Origin: Aquimarina sp042434915
GTDB taxonomy: Bacteria; Bacteroidota; Bacteroidia; Flavobacteriales; Flavobacteriaceae
DNA: 64,000 nt
Assembly (NCBI RefSeq): GCF_042434915.1
Contig: NZ_CP170198.1
Coordinates: forward strand, 2,356,001 to 2,420,000
Reading direction: 5' to 3'
Shown: in pieces, positions 55,184-63,522 of the stretch
How positions within the stretch are numbered: position 1 is the stretch's first letter
Layout: each line of letters opens with the position of its first letter
Program-made: the position numbers and the translations under genes
Notes under the pieces: model-generated
Told to the model about the DNA's origin: nothing
The model's database searches: none
Seen by the model: only the letters and a program-made list of their open reading frames with translations

Positions 55184-57174
55184 GATAGTATTAATCTGAT
55201 AGTTTGATTTTTTTCAATTTTTGTTCCTGGTGCAATAGATTGCTCCCTTACATAACCTAGTCCTTGAAGCTCGACACGCATACCCATATTCTCTAATAAA
55301 GAGATTACATCCATTGCTGACATCCCTTCTACATTAGGCATAATAGTTTTATATTTTTGTGCTGTACTATAATATTGATTAAAACTTTGTCTAACTTTTT
55401 TACTTTCTACAACCAACGGTGAAACTTCGTCGATTGTAGGTATATCATTATAAATTTTAGTGGCAATTGCTTTAAAGACTGGTGCAGCTACAATATTGCC
55501 ATAATATCCTTTTGTTTTATCTGGTTTGTGAATCACTATTATGCATGAATACATTGGCTTGTCTGCAGGAAAGTACCCGGCAAATGAGGCTATATATTCC
55601 CGCTCTTTATCTTTCCCATAATTACCCCAACACGTACCTGTCTTACCAGCAATTGTGAAATTACTTGTCTGTATATTATCTGCCGTACCTCTTAACACGA
55701 CATTTTTCATCATTTGTTGAGCTATCTTGGCGGTTTCTTTTGAACAAATTGCGGGGTTAAGAATTTGCTTATCAAAACGCTCCTTAGTTTTATCCCAAGC
55801 CCGAACTTCTTTAATAAATCTAGGCTTCACCATCTCGCCATCATTTGCAATCGCATTATAAAAAGCTAAAACTTGCAACGGGGTCATAGAAACTCCATAT
55901 CCATGCGCCATCCATGGAAGCGTAGTACCATACCAATCATCATCTCCTGGATAGGGAATTTTGGGCTGACCTTCTCCTTTTATAGAAAGTCCTAAATCTT
56001 TGTCCAAGCCCATATTAATAAGACGGTTTACAAATTTATGGGGATTGTTTTTATATTTTTCGTCAATTATTTTGGCAAAAGCTGTATTTGATGATACTTC
56101 AAAAGCTTTTGCAGCAGATATCACACCATAGCCTCCCCATTTGGAATCCTTTACGGTTCGATCATAAAATTTTACTCGCCCGTTTTCGGTATCAACAGTA
56201 TAGCTAGAATCAATTACTTTATCCTCTAGAGCTGCAACGAGTGTCATTAATTTAAAGGTAGACCCGGGCTCATGAGATTCGCCTACGGCGTAATTAAGTT
56301 TTTCATAATATTTACCCGAATGCGTTCTTCCTAGATTTGAAATAGCTTTGATTTCTCCTGTTTTAGTTTCCATCACCACAGCAGTTCCATGTTCTGCCTC
56401 AAACTCTTCCAACTGCGCTAGAAGTGCATGATGGGTAATATCTTGAATATTTACATCAATGGTTGAAATAACATCATATCCATCCAAGGGCTCCACTTCG
56501 TTAGCATCTCCGATCGGTTTCCATTGGTTTTTGGCTATTTTTTGTTTTTTCCTTTTTCCTTCTTTCCCTCTTAGATAAGGACCATAAGCTCCCTCCAACC
56601 CTACTCGGGTATAATAACCTTGAGCATCTCTACGTTCGTAACCCACAGTTCGCTCTGCAATTTTACCTATGGGATGCTCTCGTACCGTACGTTGCTCTAC
56701 TATAATACCTCCTCTATTAGCTCCAAACTTAAAAAGAGGAAATTGTTTTACACGCATATATTGAGAATACCCTAAATTTCTCTTAATAAGCACATACCTA
56801 TTTTTATTAGCTCTTGCTTTACGTAAAAGACGATTGTAATGCTCTGCAGGCTCTCCAAATTCTTTGGCAAGCGCCTGGGTTAAAGGTTTAATATAGGTCC
56901 TGAAATCTTTATCTTTAATTGTTACTGCATCAAACCGTATATCATATTTGGGTACAGAAGTAGCTAATAAATTACCTTTACTATCATACAAATTTCCGCG
57001 ATTTGCAGGAATATCAAATGTTCTAAATACACGCTCTTGTGCTTTTTGACGGTATACATCACCTTCGACAAACTGTATGTTGACTAGCTTCATCATTATT
57101 ACAATGGCAAAAACTAACATCAGCCCAGCGACTATATATAAACGGTTTAGTATGTTTTTTTCTTTGACTGCCAA
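55180..57174 (-). CDS. ftsI: Septal penicillin-binding protein FtsI/PBP3 type with PASTA domain
   Basis: A 664-residue class B transpeptidase. One membrane helix lies at residues 11-32, then the pedestal domain (DIPANRGNLYDSKGNLLATS), then the transpeptidase with active-site Ser305-x-x-Lys308 (EPGSTFK), SSN (VSSNTAFAK) and KTG (AGKTGTCWG). The last ~60 residues are a single PASTA domain starting PNVEGMSAMDVISLLE. It crosslinks septal peptidoglycan beside FtsW. It is adjacent to ftsL with one base between them. Confidence 0.96.
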   Translation of the reverse strand: MAVKEKNILNRLYIVAGLMLVFAIVIMMKLVNIQFVEGDVYRQKAQERVFRTFDIPANRGNLYDSKGNLLATSVPKYDIRFDAVTIKDKDFRTYIKPLTQALAKEFGEPAEHYNRLLRKARANKNRYVLIKRNLGYSQYMRVKQFPLFKFGANRGGIIVEQRTVREHPIGKIAERTVGYERRDAQGYYTRVGLEGAYGPYLRGKEGKRKKQKIAKNQWKPIGDANEVEPLDGYDVISTIDVNIQDITHHALLAQLEEFEAEHGTAVVMETKTGEIKAISNLGRTHSGKYYEKLNYAVGESHEPGSTFKLMTLVAALEDKVIDSSYTVDTENGRVKFYDRTVKDSKWGGYGVISAAKAFEVSSNTAFAKIIDEKYKNNPHKFVNRLINMGLDKDLGLSIKGEGQPKIPYPGDDDWYGTTLPWMAHGYGVSMTPLQVLAFYNAIANDGEMVKPRFIKEVRAWDKTKERFDKQILNPAICSKETAKIAQQMMKNVVLRGTADNIQTSNFTIAGKTGTCWGNYGKDKEREYIASFAGYFPADKPMYSCIIVIHKPDKTKGYYGNIVAAPVFKAIATKIYNDIPTIDEVSPLVVESKKVRQSFNQYYSTAQKYKTIMPNVEGMSAMDVISLLENMGMRVELQGLGYVREQSIAPGTKIEKNQTIRLILS

Positions 57175-57175
57175 C

Positions 57176-57499
57176 TTATTCTAAATGTTTTACTATAATT
57201 TTTTTAGGTGGATTTTTGGGTTCTTTGATTCCGATTCTCATCATTTTATCAATAACCGATGATTCCATTTTAAGCTGCATCAGTTCTGTACGACCATCGA
57301 CAAACTGCGTTCTCAACTCTCTCACCTCATCATTCAATCTAGCTATTGTATGCACTTTACTTTCGGCATTGTGTGAACTACCAATCATAACTATAGCCAA
57401 GAAAGAAAGAAATAAAAGCATTCTCCAATTTTTAATGGCATCATCTGCTATTAAAAATTTACCTTTTAATATGTCGTATAAAGTTTGCTTCATAATCAC
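57176..57499 (-). CDS. ftsL: FtsL-like division protein
   Basis: A 107-residue bitopic protein: cytoplasmic start of about 25 residues, one membrane helix (about 27-41, RMLLFLSFLAIVMIG), then a periplasmic coiled coil (HTIARLNDEVRELRTQFVDG) and short C-terminal tail. Sequence alone is weak, but topology, size and position between rsmH and ftsI match FtsL, which joins the FtsQLB complex that activates FtsW-FtsI. Met3 is an alternative start. Confidence 0.88.
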   Translation of the reverse strand: MIMKQTLYDILKGKFLIADDAIKNWRMLLFLSFLAIVMIGSSHNAESKVHTIARLNDEVRELRTQFVDGRTELMQLKMESSVIDKMMRIGIKEPKNPPKKIIVKHLE

Positions 57500-57507
57500 A
57501 AAAACTT

Positions 57508-58404
57508 TTACAAACGTTCGGCTATCCGAAGTTTGGCACTTCGAGCCCTACTATTACTCTTAATTTCTTCGGCAGACGGAATAAGTAAGCCTCCAACTTT
57601 TTTAAAGGGAACAGACACATGCCCATATAAATCCTTTTCTGGCTCACCTTCAAAAAGTCCGTTTCTGATATACCGTTTTACCAAGCGATCTTCTAAGGAG
57701 TGATATGAGATCAAACTTATTCTTCCTCCTGGGTGAAGCAGTGCTTCTGTTTGCAACAAAAATTCTTTTAAGACCTCAATTTCTTGATTAACCTCTATAC
57801 GTATCGCTTGGTAGATTTGAGCAAGAAGTTTGTGCTCTTTATAATTCACCAGAAAGGGGCGAAGAATTTCTTTTAAAGTCTCACTCGTTTTTATTTTTTC
57901 TTCTTTTCTAGCTTCTATAATTGCCCGAGCTAATTTTGGAGCAGATCGCAATTCTCCATATTGATAAAAAACATTTCTTAACACTTCTTCATCATACTCA
58001 TTAACTACATGATAAGCCGAGAGTGAGCTTTCCTGATTCATCCTCATATCTAACTCTGCCTCAAACCGAGTAGAAAAACCCCGTTCTGCCACATCAAATT
58101 GATGAGAAGAAACACCAAAATCACCTAATATTCCATCAACTTTTTTAACCCCGTAGAGTCGCAAAAACCGTTTTATAAATCTAAAATTCTCATTTATCAA
58201 TGTAAATCTAGAGTCGTCAATCACATTTTGTAACGCATCACGGTCTTGATCAAAAGCATACAACTTTCCTTCTGGACCTAATTGCGCCAGTATCTCCTTA
58301 GAATGACCACCACCACCAAAGGTTACATCCACATACACGCCATCAGGCTTGATTGCCAAGCCATCGACAGTTTCCTTTAACAATACTGGATTATGATATT
58401 CCAT
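57508..58404 (-). CDS. rsmH: 16S rRNA (cytosine(1402)-N4)-methyltransferase RsmH (MraW)
   Basis: A 298-residue SAM-dependent methyltransferase that makes m4C1402 in the ribosomal P site. It starts MEYHNPVLLKETVDGL, then VDVTFGGGGHSKEIL (SAM loop), GDFGVSSHQFDVAERGFS and the C-terminal SYHSLEDRLVKRYI, all RsmH hallmarks. The frame is open to 58419, but the Met at 58404 matches the family start. It overlaps the end of mraZ by 14 nt. Confidence 0.96.
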   Translation of the reverse strand: MEYHNPVLLKETVDGLAIKPDGVYVDVTFGGGGHSKEILAQLGPEGKLYAFDQDRDALQNVIDDSRFTLINENFRFIKRFLRLYGVKKVDGILGDFGVSSHQFDVAERGFSTRFEAELDMRMNQESSLSAYHVVNEYDEEVLRNVFYQYGELRSAPKLARAIIEARKEEKIKTSETLKEILRPFLVNYKEHKLLAQIYQAIRIEVNQEIEVLKEFLLQTEALLHPGGRISLISYHSLEDRLVKRYIRNGLFEGEPEKDLYGHVSVPFKKVGGLLIPSAEEIKSNSRARSAKLRIAERL

Positions 58405-58861
58405 CTGTTTCATCTTCAAATCCCATTACTTCTTCAGCCAAATCAGCAAAATCATCTGCAGCGTCATCTATCGCTTTTTCATATTGATCTTTATCCCAAA
58501 CCTCCAAAATATTCACTGCGGAAGAGAGAACTAACTCCTTTTTTATTCCGGCAAAACCAATTAAATCTTTAGGTATTAAAAGCCTACCAGTAGCATCGAT
58601 TTCAACAATCTTTACGCCCGCAGTAAACCTTCTTATAAAATCATTATTCTTTTTTTTAAAGCGATTTAGCTTATTAATTTTTCCCATTAACGTATTCCAT
58701 TCTGCCATAGGGTATAGCTCTAAACACGACTGAAAAACAGATCGTTTAAGCACAAAACCTTCCTGTAAAACTGGAGACAATTGCTTCTTAAAAGCAACAG
58801 GCAACATGAGACGTCCCTTAGCGTCTGCTTTGCACTCATATGTCCCTATCAGATTTAACAC
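58391..58861 (-). CDS. mraZ: Transcriptional regulator MraZ
   Basis: A 156-residue protein with two AbrB-like SpoVT modules: residues 4-50 (GTYECKADAKGRLMLP) and 78-125 (KIVEIDATGRLLIP). MraZ forms a ring-shaped oligomer and controls its own operon, the dcw cluster, by binding short direct repeats near the promoter. The start codon is GTG. A TAnnTTTG box and three 10-bp-spaced GTGGTA repeats stand upstream. It is the first gene of the 13-gene run ending in ftsZ. Confidence 0.96.
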   Translation of the reverse strand: MLNLIGTYECKADAKGRLMLPVAFKKQLSPVLQEGFVLKRSVFQSCLELYPMAEWNTLMGKINKLNRFKKKNNDFIRRFTAGVKIVEIDATGRLLIPKDLIGFAGIKKELVLSSAVNILEVWDKDQYEKAIDDAADDFADLAEEVMGFEDETDGIS

Positions 58862-58888
58862 AAGACTGAATTTTTCCGTTTAATAATT

Positions 58889-58896
58889 CAAATATA
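58889..58896 (-). promoter_or_regulatory. Candidate -7 promoter box of the dcw cluster
   Basis: TATATTTG on the minus strand, an exact consensus match, 27 nt before the GTG of mraZ. Confidence 0.6.
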
Positions 58897-58906
58897 TCGA
58901 AAATAT

Positions 58907-58932
58907 TACCACTTTTTACCACAATCTACCAC
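58907..58932 (-). promoter_or_regulatory. Candidate MraZ-binding box: three GTGGTA direct repeats
   Basis: On the minus strand GTGGTA occurs three times with exact 10-bp spacing (58927-58932, 58917-58922, 58907-58912), just upstream of the -7 box. Known MraZ boxes in other phyla are TGGGN direct repeats with the same 10-bp period. Binding would cover the -33 region, which suggests repression. Confidence 0.65.
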
Positions 58933-59121
58933 ATTGTTAATAAGTTATCCTTATTACAGTTTAAAATGTAGGGGGTTAATTTTTAAGAAATTGTTTATCA
59001 ACACACTAGCAAAGCCGCCTACTTTACTTGGATTTACACGGCTTGTCACAAACATTTTGTGTGTTTAAAAAAATCATTAGGTAGTATTCATAAAAAATCT
59101 TTAAACTATTAATGAAAATGC

Positions 59122-59129
59122 TATATTTG
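59122..59129 (+). promoter_or_regulatory. Candidate -7 promoter box of the hydrolase-engB unit
   Basis: TATATTTG, exact match, 25 nt before the ATG at 59155. Confidence 0.55.
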
Positions 59130-59154
59130 CTTCTAATCCTCGTAAGAAGTATTA

Positions 59155-59919
59155 ATGACGCATAAATTAAAACAAGACGGAAAATTCAGTTATCTTGAGT
59201 TAGGTGAAGGTACTCCAATCGTTATTTTACATGGACTAATGGGAGGACTTAGTAACTTTGATGGTGTAAGTACATTTTTTCCTCAGCATGGTTACAAAAT
59301 CTTAATACCCGAATTACCTTTATACACGATGCCTCTTATTAAGACAAGTGTAGGAACGTTTGCAAAATATTTAAAAGAGTTTATTGATCATCTGGGCTAT
59401 GATGATGTTATATTACTAGGTAATTCTTTGGGAGGTCATATTGGTCTACTGTGCACCAAAATGTTTCCAGAAAAAATTAAGGCATTGGTAATTACTGGTA
59501 GCTCTGGCTTATATGAAAGTGCCATGGGAGAAAGTTATCCTAAACGTGGTGATTATGAGTATATAAAAGCTAAAGCCGAAAATGTATTTTACGATCCTGA
59601 AATCGCTACTAAAGAAATCGTAGACGAAGTATACGCTACTGTGAACGATCGCAATAAATTGATCAGAACTCTAGCCATTGCCAAAAGTGCTATTCGTCAC
59701 AACATGGCAAATGATCTACCTCATATGCATACTCCCACTTGTATAATTTGGGGTAAAAATGACAATGTCACGCCGCCAGAAGTAGCAGATGATTTTAATA
59801 AATTATTACCAAACTCTGATCTTTATTGGATTGATAAATGTGGTCATGCTGCGATGATGGAGCATCCCGAAAAATTTAATGCACTTTTATATTCTTGGCT
59901 ACAAGAGCGTAAATTTTAA
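59155..59919 (+). CDS. Alpha/beta hydrolase
   Basis: A 254-residue cytoplasmic alpha/beta-hydrolase. The oxyanion region is ILHGLMGGLSNF, the nucleophile elbow is GNSLGGH with the catalytic Ser, the acid Asp lies in IIWGKNDNVTPPE, and the catalytic His in DKCGHAAMMEHPE. Substrate cannot be read from sequence; it may be an esterase or thioesterase. The next gene, engB, follows after 13 nt, and this pairing is common in Flavobacteriaceae. Confidence 0.92.
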   Translation: MTHKLKQDGKFSYLELGEGTPIVILHGLMGGLSNFDGVSTFFPQHGYKILIPELPLYTMPLIKTSVGTFAKYLKEFIDHLGYDDVILLGNSLGGHIGLLCTKMFPEKIKALVITGSSGLYESAMGESYPKRGDYEYIKAKAENVFYDPEIATKEIVDEVYATVNDRNKLIRTLAIAKSAIRHNMANDLPHMHTPTCIIWGKNDNVTPPEVADDFNKLLPNSDLYWIDKCGHAAMMEHPEKFNALLYSWLQERKF

Positions 59920-59932
59920 GATTTTTAACTTT

Positions 59933-60538
59933 ATGAAAATTAATAGTGCAGAGTTTGTAATTAGCAATAGTGATGTCTCAAAATGTCCTAAAGACAACTT
60001 ACCTGAATATGCTTTTATTGGTCGATCAAACGTAGGTAAATCCTCTTTGATCAATATGCTTACCGATAGAAAAAGTCTTGCCAAAACATCTGGAAGACCT
60101 GGTAAAACTCAATTAATCAATCATTTTTTAATTAATAAAAATTGGTTTTTGGTCGATTTGCCTGGGTATGGTTACGCCCGTGTATCAAAATCCACAAAAA
60201 AAGTATTCCAAAAATTTATCACGGCATACTTTAGCAAAAGAGAGCAGTTAATTACTGCCTTTGTATTAGTAGACTGTCGTCATGAGCCTCAAAAAATCGA
60301 TTTAGAATTTATGCAGTGGTTGGGACAAAATCAAATTCCATTTTCTATTATTTTCACAAAAGGAGATAAATTATCAGAAAATAAATTGACCAAGAAAATT
60401 GAAAGCTATACTAACGTAATGCTAGAATACTGGGAAGAAATGCCCCAGTATTTTATCACCTCTTCCTCGTCTGCAATGGGCAAAGAAGAGGTTTTAGACT
60501 ATATTATGAAATTGAATACTCAATTTTCTTCCTTATAA
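59933..60538 (+). CDS. engB: Ribosome biogenesis GTPase EngB (YihA/YsxC)
   Basis: A 201-residue GTPase needed for 50S subunit assembly. Motifs are G1 FIGRSNVGKSSLINML, G3 VDLPGYGYARV, G4 FTKGDKLS and a G5-like TSSSSAMG. The frame is open to 59879, but the ATG at 59933 gives the family N-terminus (MKINSAEFVIS) and avoids overlap with the hydrolase gene. It converges on gldC with 12 nt between the stops. Confidence 0.96.
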   Translation: MKINSAEFVISNSDVSKCPKDNLPEYAFIGRSNVGKSSLINMLTDRKSLAKTSGRPGKTQLINHFLINKNWFLVDLPGYGYARVSKSTKKVFQKFITAYFSKREQLITAFVLVDCRHEPQKIDLEFMQWLGQNQIPFSIIFTKGDKLSENKLTKKIESYTNVMLEYWEEMPQYFITSSSSAMGKEEVLDYIMKLNTQFSSL

Positions 60539-60550
60539 AAATACTGCCGT

Positions 60551-60889
60551 TTATTGTTGCTTGATTTCTAATTTTTCAGCAAAATAATCGCAGAAATCTT
60601 TCATGGTAGCCGTCATTTTTTCATCTTGCGTAGCTCTGTTAAAAGTATCACTCATAGAGACCAATGTTTGATGAAAGAAGACTTTCATTTCATCAACTGG
60701 CATATCTTTAGTCCATAAATCAATACGAAGGCTTTCTTGATGTGCGCTATCCCAAACAGATAGTAAAACTGCCTTGGTTTCTTCATTAGTTATGCCACCA
60801 TCTTGCGCGGTCCAATTCAATTTTTCTGGCACTTTATTTTCATCTAATTCGATTGTTATCTTTATTTCTGATTTTTTTGTATTCGCCAT
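60551..60889 (-). CDS. gldC: Gliding motility protein GldC
   Basis: A 112-residue soluble protein. EIKITIELDENKVPEKLNW, ESLRIDLWTKDMPVDEMK and DFCDYFAEKL are typical of GldC. In Flavobacterium johnsoniae GldC is not strictly essential but improves gliding and is encoded with GldB. Here its ATG overlaps the gldB stop by one base (TAATG), so the pair is translationally coupled. Confidence 0.93.
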   Translation of the reverse strand: MANTKKSEIKITIELDENKVPEKLNWTAQDGGITNEETKAVLLSVWDSAHQESLRIDLWTKDMPVDEMKVFFHQTLVSMSDTFNRATQDEKMTATMKDFCDYFAEKLEIKQQ

Positions 60890-61908
60890 TAGTTTCTGGG
60901 TTTATATTTTGACTTATTAAAAACTGTTTCTGCATCCATTATCAACAGTTGTCGCAAAGATACATTGTTATTTTTCATATAAGAAGTAACGATTCTCCAA
61001 CCCATATATCTTCCTATGCGATCAGGAGCTTCCTTATCAATTTCTTCGAGATAAAATTTTGAGAACGGTGCGGGATATAAAAATCTAGGAGACAAATCGG
61101 CTTCTGTACTATATAACATTTCCTTATCAATAAAATAACGCCAAATTTGCTCTTCATTGGCTTGCACCCACTCTAATTGGGACAATGTATAACCAAACTT
61201 TACATAATCTTTTTGACTAGGCAAAAATAGATCTATTAAATACTGTACTTTGCCATAATATATCAAATTTGAAAGAAACGTTCTTTTGTTAGATAAACTT
61301 ACTAACTGTTTTGCATAAACCGTAGCTACATCTGGTATAATCTGTTCAGAGGTGAAATTACGCTTGATATACTGTTGTATACTTTCATAAAAATAGTGAT
61401 CATCACCTAGGTACGTATCTAATGCTATAAGCAATAGGTTATCTGAAAGTATTATTTTGTTGTGATAGTCTACATCGTTTGTAATTGTTATAACACGAGG
61501 CACAGTAATTTCAGGGAAATAATATTTTGCGTGTTGTAAAAGCGCTTCAAGATCTGCTTTTAAAGGAGTCAAATCAGTAAACTTTTTGGCAACTTGATTT
61601 GTCAATTCTATTTGCAAGGTATCACTCACTTTTTGCATCCAAAAACTATCTTTGTATTTCTCTGGAAATAAAAAAGGGTATTGCTGCTTTAAAAGAGGGA
61701 GTGTCCTTGGAGTAACACTAGAAAAAGCGCTATCAAAACGTTCAATACGAACCTCTACAGGGATTTTACGTATCTCTCTCTCTAGCTTGTCTTCTTTATT
61801 GCAACTAGCAAGTACAATGAAAAATAGACAAAACAGTTTTATTTTAACACATACATCTCGCACACTTTCACTTTTATATAAATATGTCATACTTCTATAC
61901 AACGCCAT
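60889..61908 (-). CDS. gldB: Gliding motility lipoprotein GldB
   Basis: A 339-residue lipoprotein. After a charged start there is a hydrophobic core and the lipobox LASC (context FCLFFIVLASCNKE, Cys36), so the protein is lipidated and faces the periplasm. PVEVRIERFDSAFSSV and GRYMGWRIVTSYMKNN are GldB family features. The first Met at 61908 fits a -7 box 24 nt upstream, but the n-region is long; Met8 or a GTG at residue 17 are alternative starts. GldB is required for gliding in relatives. Confidence 0.92.
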   Translation of the reverse strand: MALYRSMTYLYKSESVRDVCVKIKLFCLFFIVLASCNKEDKLEREIRKIPVEVRIERFDSAFSSVTPRTLPLLKQQYPFLFPEKYKDSFWMQKVSDTLQIELTNQVAKKFTDLTPLKADLEALLQHAKYYFPEITVPRVITITNDVDYHNKIILSDNLLLIALDTYLGDDHYFYESIQQYIKRNFTSEQIIPDVATVYAKQLVSLSNKRTFLSNLIYYGKVQYLIDLFLPSQKDYVKFGYTLSQLEWVQANEEQIWRYFIDKEMLYSTEADLSPRFLYPAPFSKFYLEEIDKEAPDRIGRYMGWRIVTSYMKNNNVSLRQLLIMDAETVFNKSKYKPRN

Positions 61909-61932
61909 CTTTTTTTATTAATTTTATCAACG

Positions 61933-61940
61933 CAAAGATA
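61933..61940 (-). promoter_or_regulatory. Candidate -7 promoter box of gldB-gldC
   Basis: TATCTTTG on the minus strand, exact match, 24 nt before the first gldB ATG. Confidence 0.55.
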
Positions 61941-61967
61941 AGCGTATAGATTCTAAAAAAAACAACT

Positions 61968-62756
61968 ATGCAAACTGAAAAAGTTATTGATCACATCGTT
62001 AATTGGCTAAAAGATTATGCTACCAAAGCGGCTATTGATGGTTTTGTTGTTGGTATTAGCGGTGGGATAGACAGTGCTGTAACTTCGTCTTTATGTGCCA
62101 AAACTGGACTTAGAGTATTATGTGTTGAAATGCCTATACATCAAGCTCCAAATCAAATTAATAGAGGACGGGAGCATATTGCACAATTACAAAAAAGATT
62201 TGCTAATGTCACCAATGTAGAAGTTGATCTAACACCTGTTTTTGAAGCATTTAAAACAGCTACTCCAACACAGGAAGCCGATCCTAAATCTGATCTAGCC
62301 TTGGCGAATACTAGAGCAAGATTACGTATGACTTCTCTATATTACTTTGCTGGCATACACAACTATTTAGTAGCTGGAACAGGTAATAAGGTTGAAGATT
62401 TTGGTGTAGGCTTCTTTACAAAGTACGGTGACGGGGGTGTCGATTTGAGCCCTATTGCTGATTTGATGAAAAGTGAAGTGTATGGCTTAGCCAAGGTGCT
62501 TAACGTTCCCGAATCAATACTTAAAGCTGCCCCAACAGATGGTCTCTTTGGCGATAGTCGAACGGATGAAGATCAGATAGGAGCTTCTTATGATGAGTTG
62601 GAATGGGCTATGAAAATGAAAGATGCTGGAAAAACTAGCTCAAATTTTGTAGGTAGAGAAAGAGAAGTATTTGATATTTTTATAAAGCGAAATACGGTAA
62701 ATCAACATAAAATGAACCCCATACCTGTCTGTAAAATACCCGTTAGTCTTAAATAA
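61968..62756 (+). CDS. nadE: NH3-dependent NAD+ synthetase
   Basis: A 262-residue enzyme that amidates nicotinic acid adenine dinucleotide to NAD+ with ATP. The ATP-pyrophosphatase loop GISGGIDSAVTSSL, GTGNKVEDFGVGFFTKYGDG (split here as GTGNKVEDFG and FFTKYGDGG) and PTDGLFGDSRTDEDQIGASY are diagnostic. There is no N-terminal glutaminase domain, so free ammonia is the donor. It is divergent from gldB, an arrangement typical of the family. Confidence 0.96.
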   Translation: MQTEKVIDHIVNWLKDYATKAAIDGFVVGISGGIDSAVTSSLCAKTGLRVLCVEMPIHQAPNQINRGREHIAQLQKRFANVTNVEVDLTPVFEAFKTATPTQEADPKSDLALANTRARLRMTSLYYFAGIHNYLVAGTGNKVEDFGVGFFTKYGDGGVDLSPIADLMKSEVYGLAKVLNVPESILKAAPTDGLFGDSRTDEDQIGASYDELEWAMKMKDAGKTSSNFVGREREVFDIFIKRNTVNQHKMNPIPVCKIPVSLK

Positions 62757-62810
62757 ATACAATTTCGTCGAGAATATTGTAAAAAGAGGATTACAACACT
62801 GATTACTTAG

Positions 62811-62818
62811 TAATTTTG
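62811..62818 (+). promoter_or_regulatory. Candidate -7 promoter box of the response regulator gene
   Basis: TAATTTTG, exact match, 71 nt before the ATG; the palindrome at 62829-62845 lies at the expected transcription start. Confidence 0.5.
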
Positions 62819-62828
62819 CTATATACTT

Positions 62829-62845
62829 CACAGTAAAATACTGTG
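62829..62845. promoter_or_regulatory. 17-bp palindrome at the response regulator promoter
   Basis: CACAGTA and TACTGTG flank an AAA centre. The symmetry and its place just after the -7 box suggest an operator, perhaps for autoregulation, or a 5' stem-loop. Confidence 0.45.
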
Positions 62846-62889
62846 TTTCGTGTTTAAAAATTTTATAACCTCTTCAATACTATAAAAGA

Positions 62890-63522
62890 ATGACTACCGT
62901 ACTCATCGCAGACCATCACCCCATAACCAGAAAAGGAATTGCATCGCTTTTGCGTAATTCTGAAAGTTATGATATTGTTGGCAAAGTCAGCAATGGTAAT
63001 GAACTCTACGAGGAATTAAAAGAAAAATCTCCTGATGTCCTTATTATGGAGCTAGATTTACCTCAGATAAATGGAATAATGGCTCTGAGAACCATCAAAA
63101 AGGAATTTACTAAATTAAAAGTGATCATTTTTAGTTCACATCCAGAAGAGATGTATGCTTTAAGTGCTATAAAAGCTGGTGCATCTGCATATTTATCTAA
63201 AACTGTTTCTACCAAAATACTAAAAAAAGCTGTTGAACGTGTGGCAAGAGGAGGTATTTATCTTAATGATACTCTTACGCAACAATTAGCAAACGGAACG
63301 ACTAATGATAACAACATGGTTATAAAATACAAAAAATTATCATCCAGAGAGATTGAAGTACTTAATTTACTTTCGTCTGGCAAAAGAAATAAAGATATTG
63401 CAAGCACTCTTGCGATAAATGAAAAAACAGTAAGTACTTACAAAACTCGTTTACTCAAAAAATTAAAAGTAGATAATCTGGCAGATTTAATACATCAGTC
63501 TCGCTTGTTGCACATTAGCTAG
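62890..63522 (+). CDS. Atypical NarL/LuxR-type response regulator (Glu at phospho-Asp site)
   Basis: A 210-residue protein with a receiver domain (1-120) and a C-terminal LuxR helix-turn-helix (KLSSREIEVLNLLSSGKRNKDIA, KTVSTYKTRLLKKL). In the receiver the motif at the phosphorylation site reads LIMELDLPQING, with Glu54 where Asp is normal, and the acidic pair near the start is Asp8-His9 instead of Asp-Asp. The Lys in YLSKTVS is kept. Phosphorylation in the usual way is therefore unlikely and the protein may be constitutively active or sense another signal. No histidine kinase gene is nearby. Confidence 0.9.
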   Translation: MTTVLIADHHPITRKGIASLLRNSESYDIVGKVSNGNELYEELKEKSPDVLIMELDLPQINGIMALRTIKKEFTKLKVIIFSSHPEEMYALSAIKAGASAYLSKTVSTKILKKAVERVARGGIYLNDTLTQQLANGTTNDNNMVIKYKKLSSREIEVLNLLSSGKRNKDIASTLAINEKTVSTYKTRLLKKLKVDNLADLIHQSRLLHIS

